Of a DNA stretch of 64,000 nucleotides, positions 52,217-60,451 are shown one piece after another. The DNA is from Streptomyces griseoluteus. Lineage in GTDB: Bacteria > Actinomycetota > Actinomycetes > Streptomycetales > Streptomycetaceae. The translations under genes were made by a program, and so were the position numbers. The DNA is taken from assembly GCA_000717735.1 (NCBI GenBank), contig JOBE01000030.1:1-64000 (forward strand), read 5' to 3'. The notes below the pieces were generated by a model, which saw nothing but the letters and a program-made list of their open reading frames with translations, was not told the origin of the DNA and did not search any database. Within the stretch, counting starts at the first letter, position 1, and each line of letters opens with the position of its first letter.

Positions 52217-53644
52217 TCAGTGCGGTCCGTGCGCGGGTTCCCGCAGCCGGGTCGGCGGCAGGTACTCCCGGACCAGGGTCCGGTGCCACCAGGCCCCGGT
52301 CGTACGGAGCTCGCGCCAGGTCGTGTACCGGTAGCGGTACAGCCGGGCGCGGACGAACACCGGCGGCGCGTCCGGGAACGGGTTGTGGGCGAGCAGCTTC
52401 AGGGTGTCCCGGTCGCCGTCGAGCAGCCGCTCGACGAACGGACCGAACCACGCGCGCGCGTACCCGGGGCTGAGCGCCGCGAACCACATCAGCCAGTCGA
52501 GCCGCAGATGGTACGGGGCGAACTGCCGGGGCATCCTGCGCGGATCGCCGGGCTTGCCCCTGAAGCCGTACTCCCGCCAGACCGTGCCCGGGTGCGGCAC
52601 CGGTTCGTCGGTGCCCTCGACGATGATCTCGTCCCTGATCCGGCCCACCGTGCCGAACGCCCCGTACGTGTTGACCAGGTGGAACGGGTCGTACGAGCGG
52701 TTCATCGCCTGGTGCCGGGAGAGCAGGTTGCGCACCGGGCGGTAGCTCCGTACCAGGACGAACGCGGTCACCGCGACGACCAGGACCACGTACCAGAGCG
52801 GCGGATCGGGCTGCGGGTGGTCGCCGGTGAGGGGGGAGGCGTCCACGGCGGCGACGGCGATCACGATGGTGATCCAGTTCAGCCAGGCGAAGTTCCCCGA
52901 GAGCACCAGCCACAGCTGCGTGGCGATCATCAGACCGGCCGCGATGGTGGCGACCGGCTGCGGGGCGAACAGCAGGAACGGCACGACCAGCTGGACGACG
53001 TGGTTGGCCGCGACCTCCACCCGGTGCAGCGGGCGGGGGAGGTGGTGGAAGAACCAGCTGAGCGGACCGGGCATCGGCTGGGTCTCGTGATGGTGGTAGA
53101 GGCAGGTCAGGTTCCGCCAGCAGGGATCGCCGCGGATCTTGATGAGCCCGGCGCCGAACTCGACCCGGAAGAGCAGCCAGACCAGCAGGTACAGGACGAG
53201 GATCGGCGGTCCCGTGTCGTCGTTGCCGAGGAACACCGCGAGGAACCCGGTCTCCAGGAGCAGCGACTCCCAGCCGAAGGAGTACCAGGTCTGGCCCACG
53301 TTCACGATGGACAGGTACATCCCCCAGAGCAGCAGCCACAGCAGCATCGACACCGGCAGCGGCACCGTGTCCCCGGCGCCCGCAACGAGAGCGAGGGCGA
53401 GCGCGGCACCGGTCCAGGCGACGGTCGCGAAGAGGCGGTCGGAGTAGCGCCAGTGGAAGAGCGAGGGGGTGTGGCGGGGCCGGGTCACGCGCACGTACTC
53501 CGGGACGGGGAGCATGCCGCGCTCCCCGATCAGCGCCCGGAACTGGAGGGCCGCGGAGAGGAAGGCGACGCAGTAGAGCCCGGCGAGCCCCCGCTGGAAG
53601 ACGATCCGGCTCAGCCAGTAGTCGGGTGCGGTGAACCACTCCAT
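52217..53644 (-). CDS. Lipase maturation factor family membrane protein
   Basis: 475-residue multi-pass membrane protein resembling the lipase maturation factor (LMF1) family: FQRGLAGLYCVAFLSAALQF, GWESLLLETGFLAVFLGNDD, RVEFGAGLIKIRGDPCWRNL, TCLYHHHETQPMPGPLSWFF. In vertebrates LMF1 helps lipases fold in the ER; the bacterial role is unknown. ATG 53644. Third gene of the YndJ-DUF1990-LMF operon, 30 bases after the DUF1990 gene. Confidence 0.88.
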   Translation of the reverse strand: MEWFTAPDYWLSRIVFQRGLAGLYCVAFLSAALQFRALIGERGMLPVPEYVRVTRPRHTPSLFHWRYSDRLFATVAWTGAALALALVAGAGDTVPLPVSMLLWLLLWGMYLSIVNVGQTWYSFGWESLLLETGFLAVFLGNDDTGPPILVLYLLVWLLFRVEFGAGLIKIRGDPCWRNLTCLYHHHETQPMPGPLSWFFHHLPRPLHRVEVAANHVVQLVVPFLLFAPQPVATIAAGLMIATQLWLVLSGNFAWLNWITIVIAVAAVDASPLTGDHPQPDPPLWYVVLVVAVTAFVLVRSYRPVRNLLSRHQAMNRSYDPFHLVNTYGAFGTVGRIRDEIIVEGTDEPVPHPGTVWREYGFRGKPGDPRRMPRQFAPYHLRLDWLMWFAALSPGYARAWFGPFVERLLDGDRDTLKLLAHNPFPDAPPVFVRARLYRYRYTTWRELRTTGAWWHRTLVREYLPPTRLREPAHGPH

Positions 53645-53674
53645 CGCTTCCAGTATCGGCCCTCGTCCACCCGC

Positions 53675-54226
53675 TCACTCCCCGACGAGCCGCCGCAGGG
53701 CCCGGCCGAGGTGACGCGCGTACGCCCGCTGGAGCACAGGGATCAGGGGCCCGCCGAGCCGGGTGTACCAGGCGGCGGGGCGGCTGAACGCGGTGACCGT
53801 GAACCGGACGGTGCCGTCGGGGTCCAGGTCGACCATGAAGGACTCCTCGCCGCACTCCGGATGCCCGGTGAGGGTGCCGTACGCGAAGCCGGTGCGCTGT
53901 TCCTCGTACGCCGTCCAGATCACCGAGCAGGGGACGCCGAGCCGGAGCGGGCCGATGCCCGCCGACACCTCGACGGTGACGCCGGGCTCGGCGCGGCCCG
54001 CGTCGGCGAGGACGCCCGCTCCGGTGGCGCGGTGCATCCGCCAGGTGGTGACGGCGGCGCCCGCGGCCTCGAAGGCGGCGCGGCCGTGGCCGACGGCCAT
54101 GGTGTGCCGGAGGTGGTGGTAGCCCTCGGGGAGGTGCGCAGGGGTGCGGGTGGCGCCGACCTCGGGGTAGGTGAGGGCGGGACGCGGGCGCTCGCGCCGG
54201 GACAGGCCGTTCGTCAGACGGGTCAT
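53675..54226 (-). CDS. DUF1990 family protein
   Basis: 183-residue protein of the DUF1990 family (SRPBCC-like fold): GATRTPAHLPEGYHHLRHTM, VGHGRAAFEAAGAAVTTWRM, VIWTAYEEQRTGFAYGTLTG, HPECGEESFMVDLDPDGTVR, FTVTAFSRPAAWYTRLGGPL. Function unknown; genes of this family often accompany lipid-related membrane proteins. ATG overlaps the YndJ stop by four bases, so it is translationally coupled. Confidence 0.88.
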   Translation of the reverse strand: MTRLTNGLSRRERPRPALTYPEVGATRTPAHLPEGYHHLRHTMAVGHGRAAFEAAGAAVTTWRMHRATGAGVLADAGRAEPGVTVEVSAGIGPLRLGVPCSVIWTAYEEQRTGFAYGTLTGHPECGEESFMVDLDPDGTVRFTVTAFSRPAAWYTRLGGPLIPVLQRAYARHLGRALRRLVGE

Positions 54227-55128
54227 GCCGGAAGCTCCGTTCGGGGGTGGACCGCGGGGGCGGGAGTCGGTGCGGGGTCCGGTGCCGGGGCCGGGCTGCG
54301 GTCCGAGGCGAGGCGGCGGCGGGCGAGCAGCGCGCAGACGGCGAAGCCGAGGGCGTTGCCCAGGCCGTGGGTCGCGGCCGTCCAGGTCAGGTCGAGGTGG
54401 GGGAGTCCGGTCGCCTCGCCGAGTGCCCAGCTCAGGGCGAGGAGCATGGTGACGAAGAGGACGAGGGCCGAGACGGCGAGCAGGCCGCGGGTGACGCGGT
54501 CGGCCGTCGCGGCACGGCGCTCGCGCAGGGTCAGGACGGCGACCGCCGTCATGCCGGCCGTCAGGACGACGGCCCCGGCGAGTTCGGCCCAGTCGTCGAC
54601 GAAGTAGCCGAGCAGGACGAGCGCGGTGCCGGCCGGGACGCTGAGCGCGGCGAAGCGGGCGGCGGGGGTGTCGCCGACGCCACAGAGGAGTCCGGCGACC
54701 AGGGCGGCGGCGAAGCCCGCGAAGTGGAAGTGCGGGACGGTCAGGGCCAGGATGTCCAGGTCGAAGCCGAAGAGCGGGTACGAGGCCCGTTCGGCGACGA
54801 GCGCGACACCGGCGACGGAGGGCGCGGCCAGGGCGGTGAGCACGGCCACCTCGCCCGGCCGGAGCGAGCGGGTCAGGAACAGCCGGGCGGGCGCCTGGAG
54901 CGCGAGGGCCAGTGTGGCCAGGGCGTACACGGCGGCGAGCGCGGTCGAGAGTCCGGAGCGGGGCAGCCAGAGGGAGAGCGCCCCGGGGGCGGCGAACAGC
55001 GGCCAGGCGCGCCGGAGCCGGTCCCACCCCGGCGGCCGGGGGCCGCCGAGGAGCGCGAGGCCCGTCGGCACCACCCAGAACATGCCGATCGTGACGACCG
55101 AGCCCACCAGGACCGACAGTGCGGTCAT
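54223..55128 (-). CDS. YndJ-like membrane protein
   Basis: 301-residue membrane protein with about eight hydrophobic helices resembling YndJ: LTVPHFHFAGFAAALVAGLL contains the His pair typical of the family, and DLTWTAATHGLGNALGFAVC the second conserved His/Asn patch. Function unknown. ATG 55128 follows GGTGG; a TTG 30 bases upstream would run into the operator. First gene of a three-gene operon controlled by the palindromes at 55145-55199. Confidence 0.85.
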   Translation of the reverse strand: MTALSVLVGSVVTIGMFWVVPTGLALLGGPRPPGWDRLRRAWPLFAAPGALSLWLPRSGLSTALAAVYALATLALALQAPARLFLTRSLRPGEVAVLTALAAPSVAGVALVAERASYPLFGFDLDILALTVPHFHFAGFAAALVAGLLCGVGDTPAARFAALSVPAGTALVLLGYFVDDWAELAGAVVLTAGMTAVAVLTLRERRAATADRVTRGLLAVSALVLFVTMLLALSWALGEATGLPHLDLTWTAATHGLGNALGFAVCALLARRRLASDRSPAPAPDPAPTPAPAVHPRTELPA

Positions 55129-55144
55129 GTGCCACCACCCCCGA

Positions 55145-55199
55145 TTGAACGCGTTCAACTCGCAGGATGGAGCCTAGGGGCTTTCTTGAACGTGTTCAA
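55145..55199. promoter_or_regulatory. Two TTGAAC palindromes (TetR-type operators)
   Basis: TTGAACGCGTTCAA (55145-55158, perfect palindrome) and TTGAACGTGTTCAA (55186-55199, one central mismatch), 41 bases apart centre to centre, in front of the YndJ operon. The shape is that of a TetR-family operator pair. The regulator gene is not next to it. The second palindrome could also act on the divergent DUF6777 gene. Confidence 0.6.
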
Positions 55200-55327
55200 G
55201 TGCGGGTCGAGTGCGCGGAACCCGGTCGGCCGCCCTCCGCTTGCGGCGCCCCCCGGGCTGCGACAGACATGAGGGACTGGCCGGAACCGGGCGCCGTGGC
55301 CCGGGGGAGAGAAAGCGGGAGAACCAG

Positions 55328-56614
55328 GTGCGCTCAGCCCCATCCCGGAAGCGGCGGACCCCCTCCGCTCCCCGCGCGACTCCGCGCGATGCGACCCGCT
55401 CCGCACTCGCGGCGTTCGCCGCCTCCCTGCTGCTCGCGGGCTGCTCGTCGGCCTGGGAGGGGTCGCGCGGCGGCGCCCAGCCGGCCGCGGCCGACGCCCA
55501 GGACATCCTTCTGCAGCCGGTCGGAGCCCAGGGCCCCGACCCCTTCACCGAATCCACCGCCCGCACCACGGGGCCGCCGTCCCGGAAGCGCGCACCCGAC
55601 CCTGCCGCCGAGCGCGCCCGCGAGGTCACCGGCTCGGCCCCCGGCCTGTACGGCGGCACGCGCGCCGAGGGCAGCTGCGACGTCGACCAGCAGGTCTCCT
55701 TCCTCGCCGCCGACCAGGACAGGACGCGCGCCTTCGCCGAGGCCGCCGGCATCCCCGAGACCAACGTCGCCGACTGGCTGCGCGGGCTGACCCCGGTCGT
55801 CCTGCGCGCGGACGTACGGGTCACCAACCACGGCTACCGCGAGGGCCGGGCCAACGCCTTCCAGTCCGTCCTCCAGACCGGTACGGCGGTCCTCGTCGAC
55901 CAGTACGGCTCCCCCCGCGTCCGCTGCGCCTGCGGCAACCCGCTCCGCACCCCGGTCGCGACCACCGACGGCGTCCATCAGGGCGACCCCTGGGACGGCT
56001 TCGACCCCGAGCGGGTGATCGTCGTCCGGCCGACCACCACGGTCGTGACCAGCCTGGTCATCGTGAACGCCGCCGACCGCAGCTGGATCGAACGGATCAC
56101 CGGCAGCGACGGCGACAAGGACCGCAAGCCGGCCGTGGAACCGGACTGCGACCCGGACGAATGCACCCTTGCCGATTCCGGCACGCCCGACCCCAGCGCC
56201 CCCGACCGCCCCGCCTCCCCGGACCCAGCCTCCCCCGACACGGGCTCACGGGTCCCGTCGCCCCCCGTCCCCCCGGTGCCGGAGAGCCCCGTCAGCCCCG
56301 ACGCCTCCGGAACCGGAGGCACGGACACCGGACCCACCCCCACGGACCCCGGCCCGTACCCCGAGCCCGACCCGAACCCCGACGACCCGTCCGCGGAGCC
56401 TGACCCCGAGACGGAGCCGTACCCGGACCCGTACGCCGACCCCTACGCCGATCCGTACGCCGACCCCCGTACGGAGCCCTTCCCCGACCCCTTCGGTGAC
56501 CCGAGCGCCGAGCCGCCGGGAGAGCAGCCCCCCGTGCCGGACGGCGAGCTGCCGGACGGCGAGCTCTTCCCGGCCGGACCCGTCCCGGAACAGCCGGAGA
56601 CCTTCGAAGGGTGA
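55328..56614 (+). CDS. DUF6777 domain lipoprotein
   Basis: 428-residue lipoprotein. Signal sequence with lipobox LLAGC near residue 39. The folded domain (about 55-280: DILLQPVGAQGPDPFTESTA, SCDVDQQVSFLAADQDR, VRCACGNPLRTPV, RVIVVRPTTTVVTSLVIVNA) matches DUF6777. The C-terminal 150 residues are Pro/Asp/Glu-rich with DPYADPYADPYADP repeats, likely disordered. GTG 55328 gives a normal signal peptide. Substrate or role unknown; next to a stress phosphatase gene on the same strand (49-base gap). Confidence 0.85.
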   Translation: MRSAPSRKRRTPSAPRATPRDATRSALAAFAASLLLAGCSSAWEGSRGGAQPAAADAQDILLQPVGAQGPDPFTESTARTTGPPSRKRAPDPAAERAREVTGSAPGLYGGTRAEGSCDVDQQVSFLAADQDRTRAFAEAAGIPETNVADWLRGLTPVVLRADVRVTNHGYREGRANAFQSVLQTGTAVLVDQYGSPRVRCACGNPLRTPVATTDGVHQGDPWDGFDPERVIVVRPTTTVVTSLVIVNAADRSWIERITGSDGDKDRKPAVEPDCDPDECTLADSGTPDPSAPDRPASPDPASPDTGSRVPSPPVPPVPESPVSPDASGTGGTDTGPTPTDPGPYPEPDPNPDDPSAEPDPETEPYPDPYADPYADPYADPRTEPFPDPFGDPSAEPPGEQPPVPDGELPDGELFPAGPVPEQPETFEG

Positions 56615-56663
56615 AACGGATCTTCATGGTGCGCACGGGCGGGGCTGCGCCTAGCGTGGCCCC

Positions 56664-58757
56664 ATGAACGCGGGCAGCGGGGGCGGTGGCGGGGAGGCGG
56701 CCGAGAGGCTCCGCCGTGCGCCGGAGGGGCGGGACGCCGGGGCCGGGATCCTGGCCGACTACGGATCGGCCTTCCGGATGGGCGGCTTCGACTGGGACCT
56801 CACCGCCGGCACGATGATCATGGACGAGGCCGCCCTCGAGGTCTTCGACATGGACCGCGCCGAGTACGACGGCCGCCCCGAGTCCCTCGGCTCACGGGTC
56901 CTGCCGGACGAGGGCCGCCGCCTCGACACCCTCGTCGCCCAGGCCCTCAAGGAGGGCAGCGAGCAGTACGGCGCGTACTTCCGCATCCGCCGCCGCGACG
57001 GCAGCCACCAGTGGACCCACACCCAGGGCATCGTCCACCGCGACGAATCGGGCCGCCCCGTGCGGATCGTCGGCGTCCTGCGCGACGCCACCCACGAGCT
57101 CACCGAGTCCGCCGCCCGGCTCGGCCTCGACGAAGGACGGCGCAAGCGGGCCGGCGTCGTCGAGGGCACCACGGCGGCCCTCGCGTACGCGCGAACCGTG
57201 CAGGACGTCATCGACCTGCTCAACGACTCCCACGCGCTCGAACACTTCGGCGCCGCCAGCCTCGTCATGGGCCTCCTCGAAGCCGGCCGCATCCGTCTCG
57301 TCGCGGAGGGCCCCGACGGCGCGTTCGTGCCGGGCACCCGTTTCACCCGGGTGGACGAGCCGTACCCGATGAGCGAGGTGATCCGCACCCTGCGCCCGCG
57401 GTTCATCGACTCGGCCCGCGACTTCGCCGACTCCTTCCCGGTCCTCTGGCCGCACATCAGCGGGCTCGGCATCACCGCCGCCGCCTATCTGCCGCTCATC
57501 GCCCAGGCCCGGCCCATCGGCGCCCTCGGCCTGCTCTACAGCGACAAGACCGGATTCAGCGAGGACGAGCGGACCCTGCTCGTCGCCCTCGGCAGCAGCA
57601 TCGCCCAGAGCCTCCAGCGGGCCATGCTGTACGAGCAGGAGCACGACCTCGCCGAGGGGCTCCAGCAGGCCATGCTGCCGCGCCGGATCCCCGACGTGCC
57701 CGGCGCCCAGACCGCGGTGCGCTACCGCTCGGCCCGCCTCGGCCGGGACATCGGCGGCGACTGGTACGACATCATCCCGCTGCCCGGCGGACGGGTCGGC
57801 GCGGTCATCGGCGACGTACAGGGCCACGACACCCACGCGGCGGCCGTCATGGGCCAGCTGAGGATCGTGCTGCGCGCGTACGCCGCCGAGGGCCACACCC
57901 CGGCCACGGTGATGGCTCGCGCCTCCGTCTTCCTGCACGAGCTGGACACCGAGCGCTTCGCGACCTGCACCTACGCGGAGGTCGACCTCGCCACCGGGGT
58001 CGTCCAGGTGGTACGCGCCGGGCATGTCGACCCGCTGCTCAGGGAGGCCGACGGCCGCAGCCGCAGACTTCCGGTGGAGGGCGGGCTGCCGCTCGGGCTC
58101 TCCGCGGAGTTCGGCCGGCTCGACTACCCGGTGACCACCCTGGAACTGGACCCCGGACAGACCCTGATGCTCTACACCGACGGTCTGGTCGAGAAACCCG
58201 GCGCCGACCTCGACGAAGGCCTCCAGTGGCTCTCCGCCCTCGTCCGGCGCGGACCCGCCGACCTCCAGGAGCTCGCCGACCATCTGTGCGACGTGGTCGC
58301 CGACCGCGGCGGCGAGGACGACGTCGCGATCCTGCTGCTGCGCCGCCAGGGCGCGGCCGCCGCCCAGGGGGCCGGCCGGTTCCGGCAGCACGTCGCCCAG
58401 AACGACCCGGAGGCGCTGAGCTCGGCCCGGCACATGATCAGGGCGGCCGTACGGGCCTGGGGGGCCGGGGAACGCGCGGACGAGATCGAGCTGGTCGCCG
58501 ACGAGCTGATGACGAACGCGCTGATGCACACCGACGGCGGGGCGATCGTGACCCTGCGGGTCCTCGGCGGGGCCGAACGGCGGCTCCGGGTGGAGGTCGA
58601 GGACCGGTCCAGCGCCCTGCCCCGGCGCCGGGAGGCGGGGGAGGCGGGCGTGTCCGGGCGGGGGTTGTTCCTGGTCGACCAGCTCTCCGACGTGTGGGGC
58701 GTCGAGTCGCGGGGCGGAGGCAAGTGCGTGTGGTGCGAGTTCACCGTCGAGAACTGA
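56664..58757 (+). CDS. PAS-GAF-PP2C phosphatase with fused anti-sigma-type ATPase
   Basis: 697-residue protein. PAS domain (about 35-150: FRMGGFDWDLTAGTMIMDEA), GAF (about 165-325), PP2C/SpoIIE (about 345-560, intact GGDWYD, GDVQGHD, YTDGLVE, EDDVAILLL) and a C-terminal HATPase_c_2 domain (about 575-695: ELVADELMTNALMHTDGG, GRGLFLVDQLSDVWGVE). It joins phosphatase and anti-sigma kinase functions in one chain, the RsbU/RsbW fusion type common in Streptomyces. ATG 56664. Another candidate partner for the STAS protein at 21650. Ends directly in a tandem-repeat tract. Confidence 0.93.
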   Translation: MNAGSGGGGGEAAERLRRAPEGRDAGAGILADYGSAFRMGGFDWDLTAGTMIMDEAALEVFDMDRAEYDGRPESLGSRVLPDEGRRLDTLVAQALKEGSEQYGAYFRIRRRDGSHQWTHTQGIVHRDESGRPVRIVGVLRDATHELTESAARLGLDEGRRKRAGVVEGTTAALAYARTVQDVIDLLNDSHALEHFGAASLVMGLLEAGRIRLVAEGPDGAFVPGTRFTRVDEPYPMSEVIRTLRPRFIDSARDFADSFPVLWPHISGLGITAAAYLPLIAQARPIGALGLLYSDKTGFSEDERTLLVALGSSIAQSLQRAMLYEQEHDLAEGLQQAMLPRRIPDVPGAQTAVRYRSARLGRDIGGDWYDIIPLPGGRVGAVIGDVQGHDTHAAAVMGQLRIVLRAYAAEGHTPATVMARASVFLHELDTERFATCTYAEVDLATGVVQVVRAGHVDPLLREADGRSRRLPVEGGLPLGLSAEFGRLDYPVTTLELDPGQTLMLYTDGLVEKPGADLDEGLQWLSALVRRGPADLQELADHLCDVVADRGGEDDVAILLLRRQGAAAAQGAGRFRQHVAQNDPEALSSARHMIRAAVRAWGAGERADEIELVADELMTNALMHTDGGAIVTLRVLGGAERRLRVEVEDRSSALPRRREAGEAGVSGRGLFLVDQLSDVWGVESRGGGKCVWCEFTVEN

Positions 58758-58817
58758 GCCCTTCACCCGGAAGCCCTTCACCCCGGAGCTCTTCATCCGG
58801 GAGCTCTTCACCCCTTC
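58758..58817 (+). repeat. Four 15-bp tandem repeats after the phosphatase gene
   Basis: Units 58758-58772, 58773-58787, 58788-58802 and 58803-58817, each a variant of AG-C/T-CTTCA-C/T-CC-GG, begin one base after the stop-codon start of the phosphatase gene. They contain GGAGCTC pieces that can pair with each other. Possible terminator or slippage product. Confidence 0.7.
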
Positions 58818-58957
58818 GTGGCCTTGTGGCCCGGCTCGCGGACCAGCGATGTTAACTGAGCGTGAACTGATCGTACTTGACCGTAACTGTCGGTACGCGA
58901 TTGACTTCGTTCCACCGCCTCCATCGCCTCTTCCGCGCAGGACGTGAGGACACACCC

Positions 58958-60421
58958 GTGAGCAGCGAGCTACTGGCACCGCTTGACCTGGCCTTCTGGC
59001 ACCTGGAATCCACCGCCCACCCCCTGCACCTCGGAGCGCTCGCCCACTTCGGCCCCGTGCCCCCGGACGGCACACCAGGCCGGGAACCCCTGGACGTCCT
59101 GGACCTGCTCGCCCGCCGTGCCGCCGCCGTCCCCCGGCTCCGGATGCGCGTCCGCGACGTCCTCCTCCCCGTCGGTGGCGCCGCCTGGAGCGCGGACCCG
59201 GACTTCGACGTGCACCGCCACGTCCACGAGATCACCCTCCCCGGCGCCGACTTCCCCGCCGAGACCGCCCGGCTCGCCGCCGAACTCATGGAGCGCCCGG
59301 TCGCCCGCGGCCTGCCGCCCTGGGAGATGTACCTGCTGAGCGGCGCCCCCGACGGCTCCTTCGCCGTCCTCGTCAAGCTCCACCACGCCCTCGCCGACGG
59401 CATGCGGGCCGTCGCCATCGGCGCCGGGATCTTCGACGAGATCGCCGCGGGCCGGCGCCCCGCGCGCCGCCCCCGCCCCGTACCGCCGGGCTCCTGGCTC
59501 CCCGGCCCCGGACGGCTCCTCGGCATCGCCAGGGAGCGGCTCGGCGACCTCGGCAGGGCCGTCGAGGTCGGCGCGTCCGTGGTCGGATCCTCCGTCCTCC
59601 GCGCCGGCCGCCTCGACGGCCCGGACACCGCGCTCGCCGCCGAGTCCAGCGGGACCCGCCGCGTCGCCACCGTGACCCTGCCCCTCGACCGCGTGCACCG
59701 GGTCCGCCGCGGCACCGGCGGAACCGCCAACGACGTCCTCCTCGCGGTCGTCGCCGGAGCCCTCCGCCGCTGGTTCGAAGGACGCGGCCTCCCCCTCCCT
59801 GGGGCCGACCCCCGGGCCCTGGTCCCCGTGTCGCGCCGCCGCCCTGGCGCCCCGCCCGGCCCGGGCAACAGCCTCTCCGGCTACCTCGTCGACCTGCCCG
59901 TCACCGAGCCCGATCCGGCCGCGCGGCTGGCCGCCGTCCGGCAGGGCATGGACCGCAACAAGGCCGCCGGGCCCTTCCGCGGCGCCGGTGCGGTCGCCCT
60001 GCTCGCCGACCGGCTGCACCCGCTCGCCCACCGTTTCGGCGCCCCGCTCGCCTCCGGCGCCGCCCGGCTCCTCTTCGACCTCCTCGTCACCCAGGTGCCG
60101 CTGCCCCGCTCCGCGCTCTCCCTCGGCGGCGCGCCGCTCCGCGCGCTCTTCCCCATGGCCCCGCTCGCCCGCGGCCAGTCCCTCGCCGTCGCCATGTCCC
60201 CGTACGGCGGACAGGTCCACATCGGCCTCGTCGCCGACGGCGAGGCCGTCCCCGACCTCGACGCGCTGGCCGCCGCGCTCACGGCCGAACTCGACCTCCT
60301 CGACCCGCCGGAGACTCGTGACGACCTGCCCGAGACCCCTGACGACCTGCCGGAGACCCCAGGTGACCTGCCGGAGAGCCCTGACGAACCGTCGGAGAGC
60401 CCTGACCTCGTGACCGCCTGA
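58958..60421 (+). CDS. Wax ester synthase/diacylglycerol acyltransferase
   Basis: 487-residue WS/DGAT-family bifunctional acyltransferase, which makes triacylglycerol or wax ester from acyl-CoA. The catalytic motif HHALADG is at residues 142-148 (H142, H143, D147). Also PLDLAFWHLES, NDVLLAVVAGALRRWF and the C-terminal YGGQVHIGLVADGEAVPD. The last 40 residues are an Asp/Pro/Glu repeat tail (DDLPETP and variants). GTG 58958 has GAGGA seven bases upstream. It faces the lipoprotein peptidase gene, and their stop codons lie in the two arms of one hairpin. Triacylglycerol stores are typical of Streptomyces. Confidence 0.9.
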   Translation: MSSELLAPLDLAFWHLESTAHPLHLGALAHFGPVPPDGTPGREPLDVLDLLARRAAAVPRLRMRVRDVLLPVGGAAWSADPDFDVHRHVHEITLPGADFPAETARLAAELMERPVARGLPPWEMYLLSGAPDGSFAVLVKLHHALADGMRAVAIGAGIFDEIAAGRRPARRPRPVPPGSWLPGPGRLLGIARERLGDLGRAVEVGASVVGSSVLRAGRLDGPDTALAAESSGTRRVATVTLPLDRVHRVRRGTGGTANDVLLAVVAGALRRWFEGRGLPLPGADPRALVPVSRRRPGAPPGPGNSLSGYLVDLPVTEPDPAARLAAVRQGMDRNKAAGPFRGAGAVALLADRLHPLAHRFGAPLASGAARLLFDLLVTQVPLPRSALSLGGAPLRALFPMAPLARGQSLAVAMSPYGGQVHIGLVADGEAVPDLDALAAALTAELDLLDPPETRDDLPETPDDLPETPGDLPESPDEPSESPDLVTA

Positions 60422-60451
60422 CGGCCCTCGCCGGCGCGAGCCCGGCCGTCA
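60419..60451. terminator. Bidirectional hairpin containing both stop codons
   Basis: Outer 8-bp stem TGACGGCC/GGCCGTCA (60419-60426 with 60444-60451) and inner 5-bp stem (60427-60431 with 60436-60440). The first three bases are the WS/DGAT stop and the last three are the reverse complement of the peptidase stop. Confidence 0.75.

Noticed and set aside
51831..53855. A 674-residue minus-strand frame over the lipase-maturation-factor gene
   Set aside because: Arg/Pro-rich shadow; the real protein in this region is the 475-residue membrane protein in another frame.
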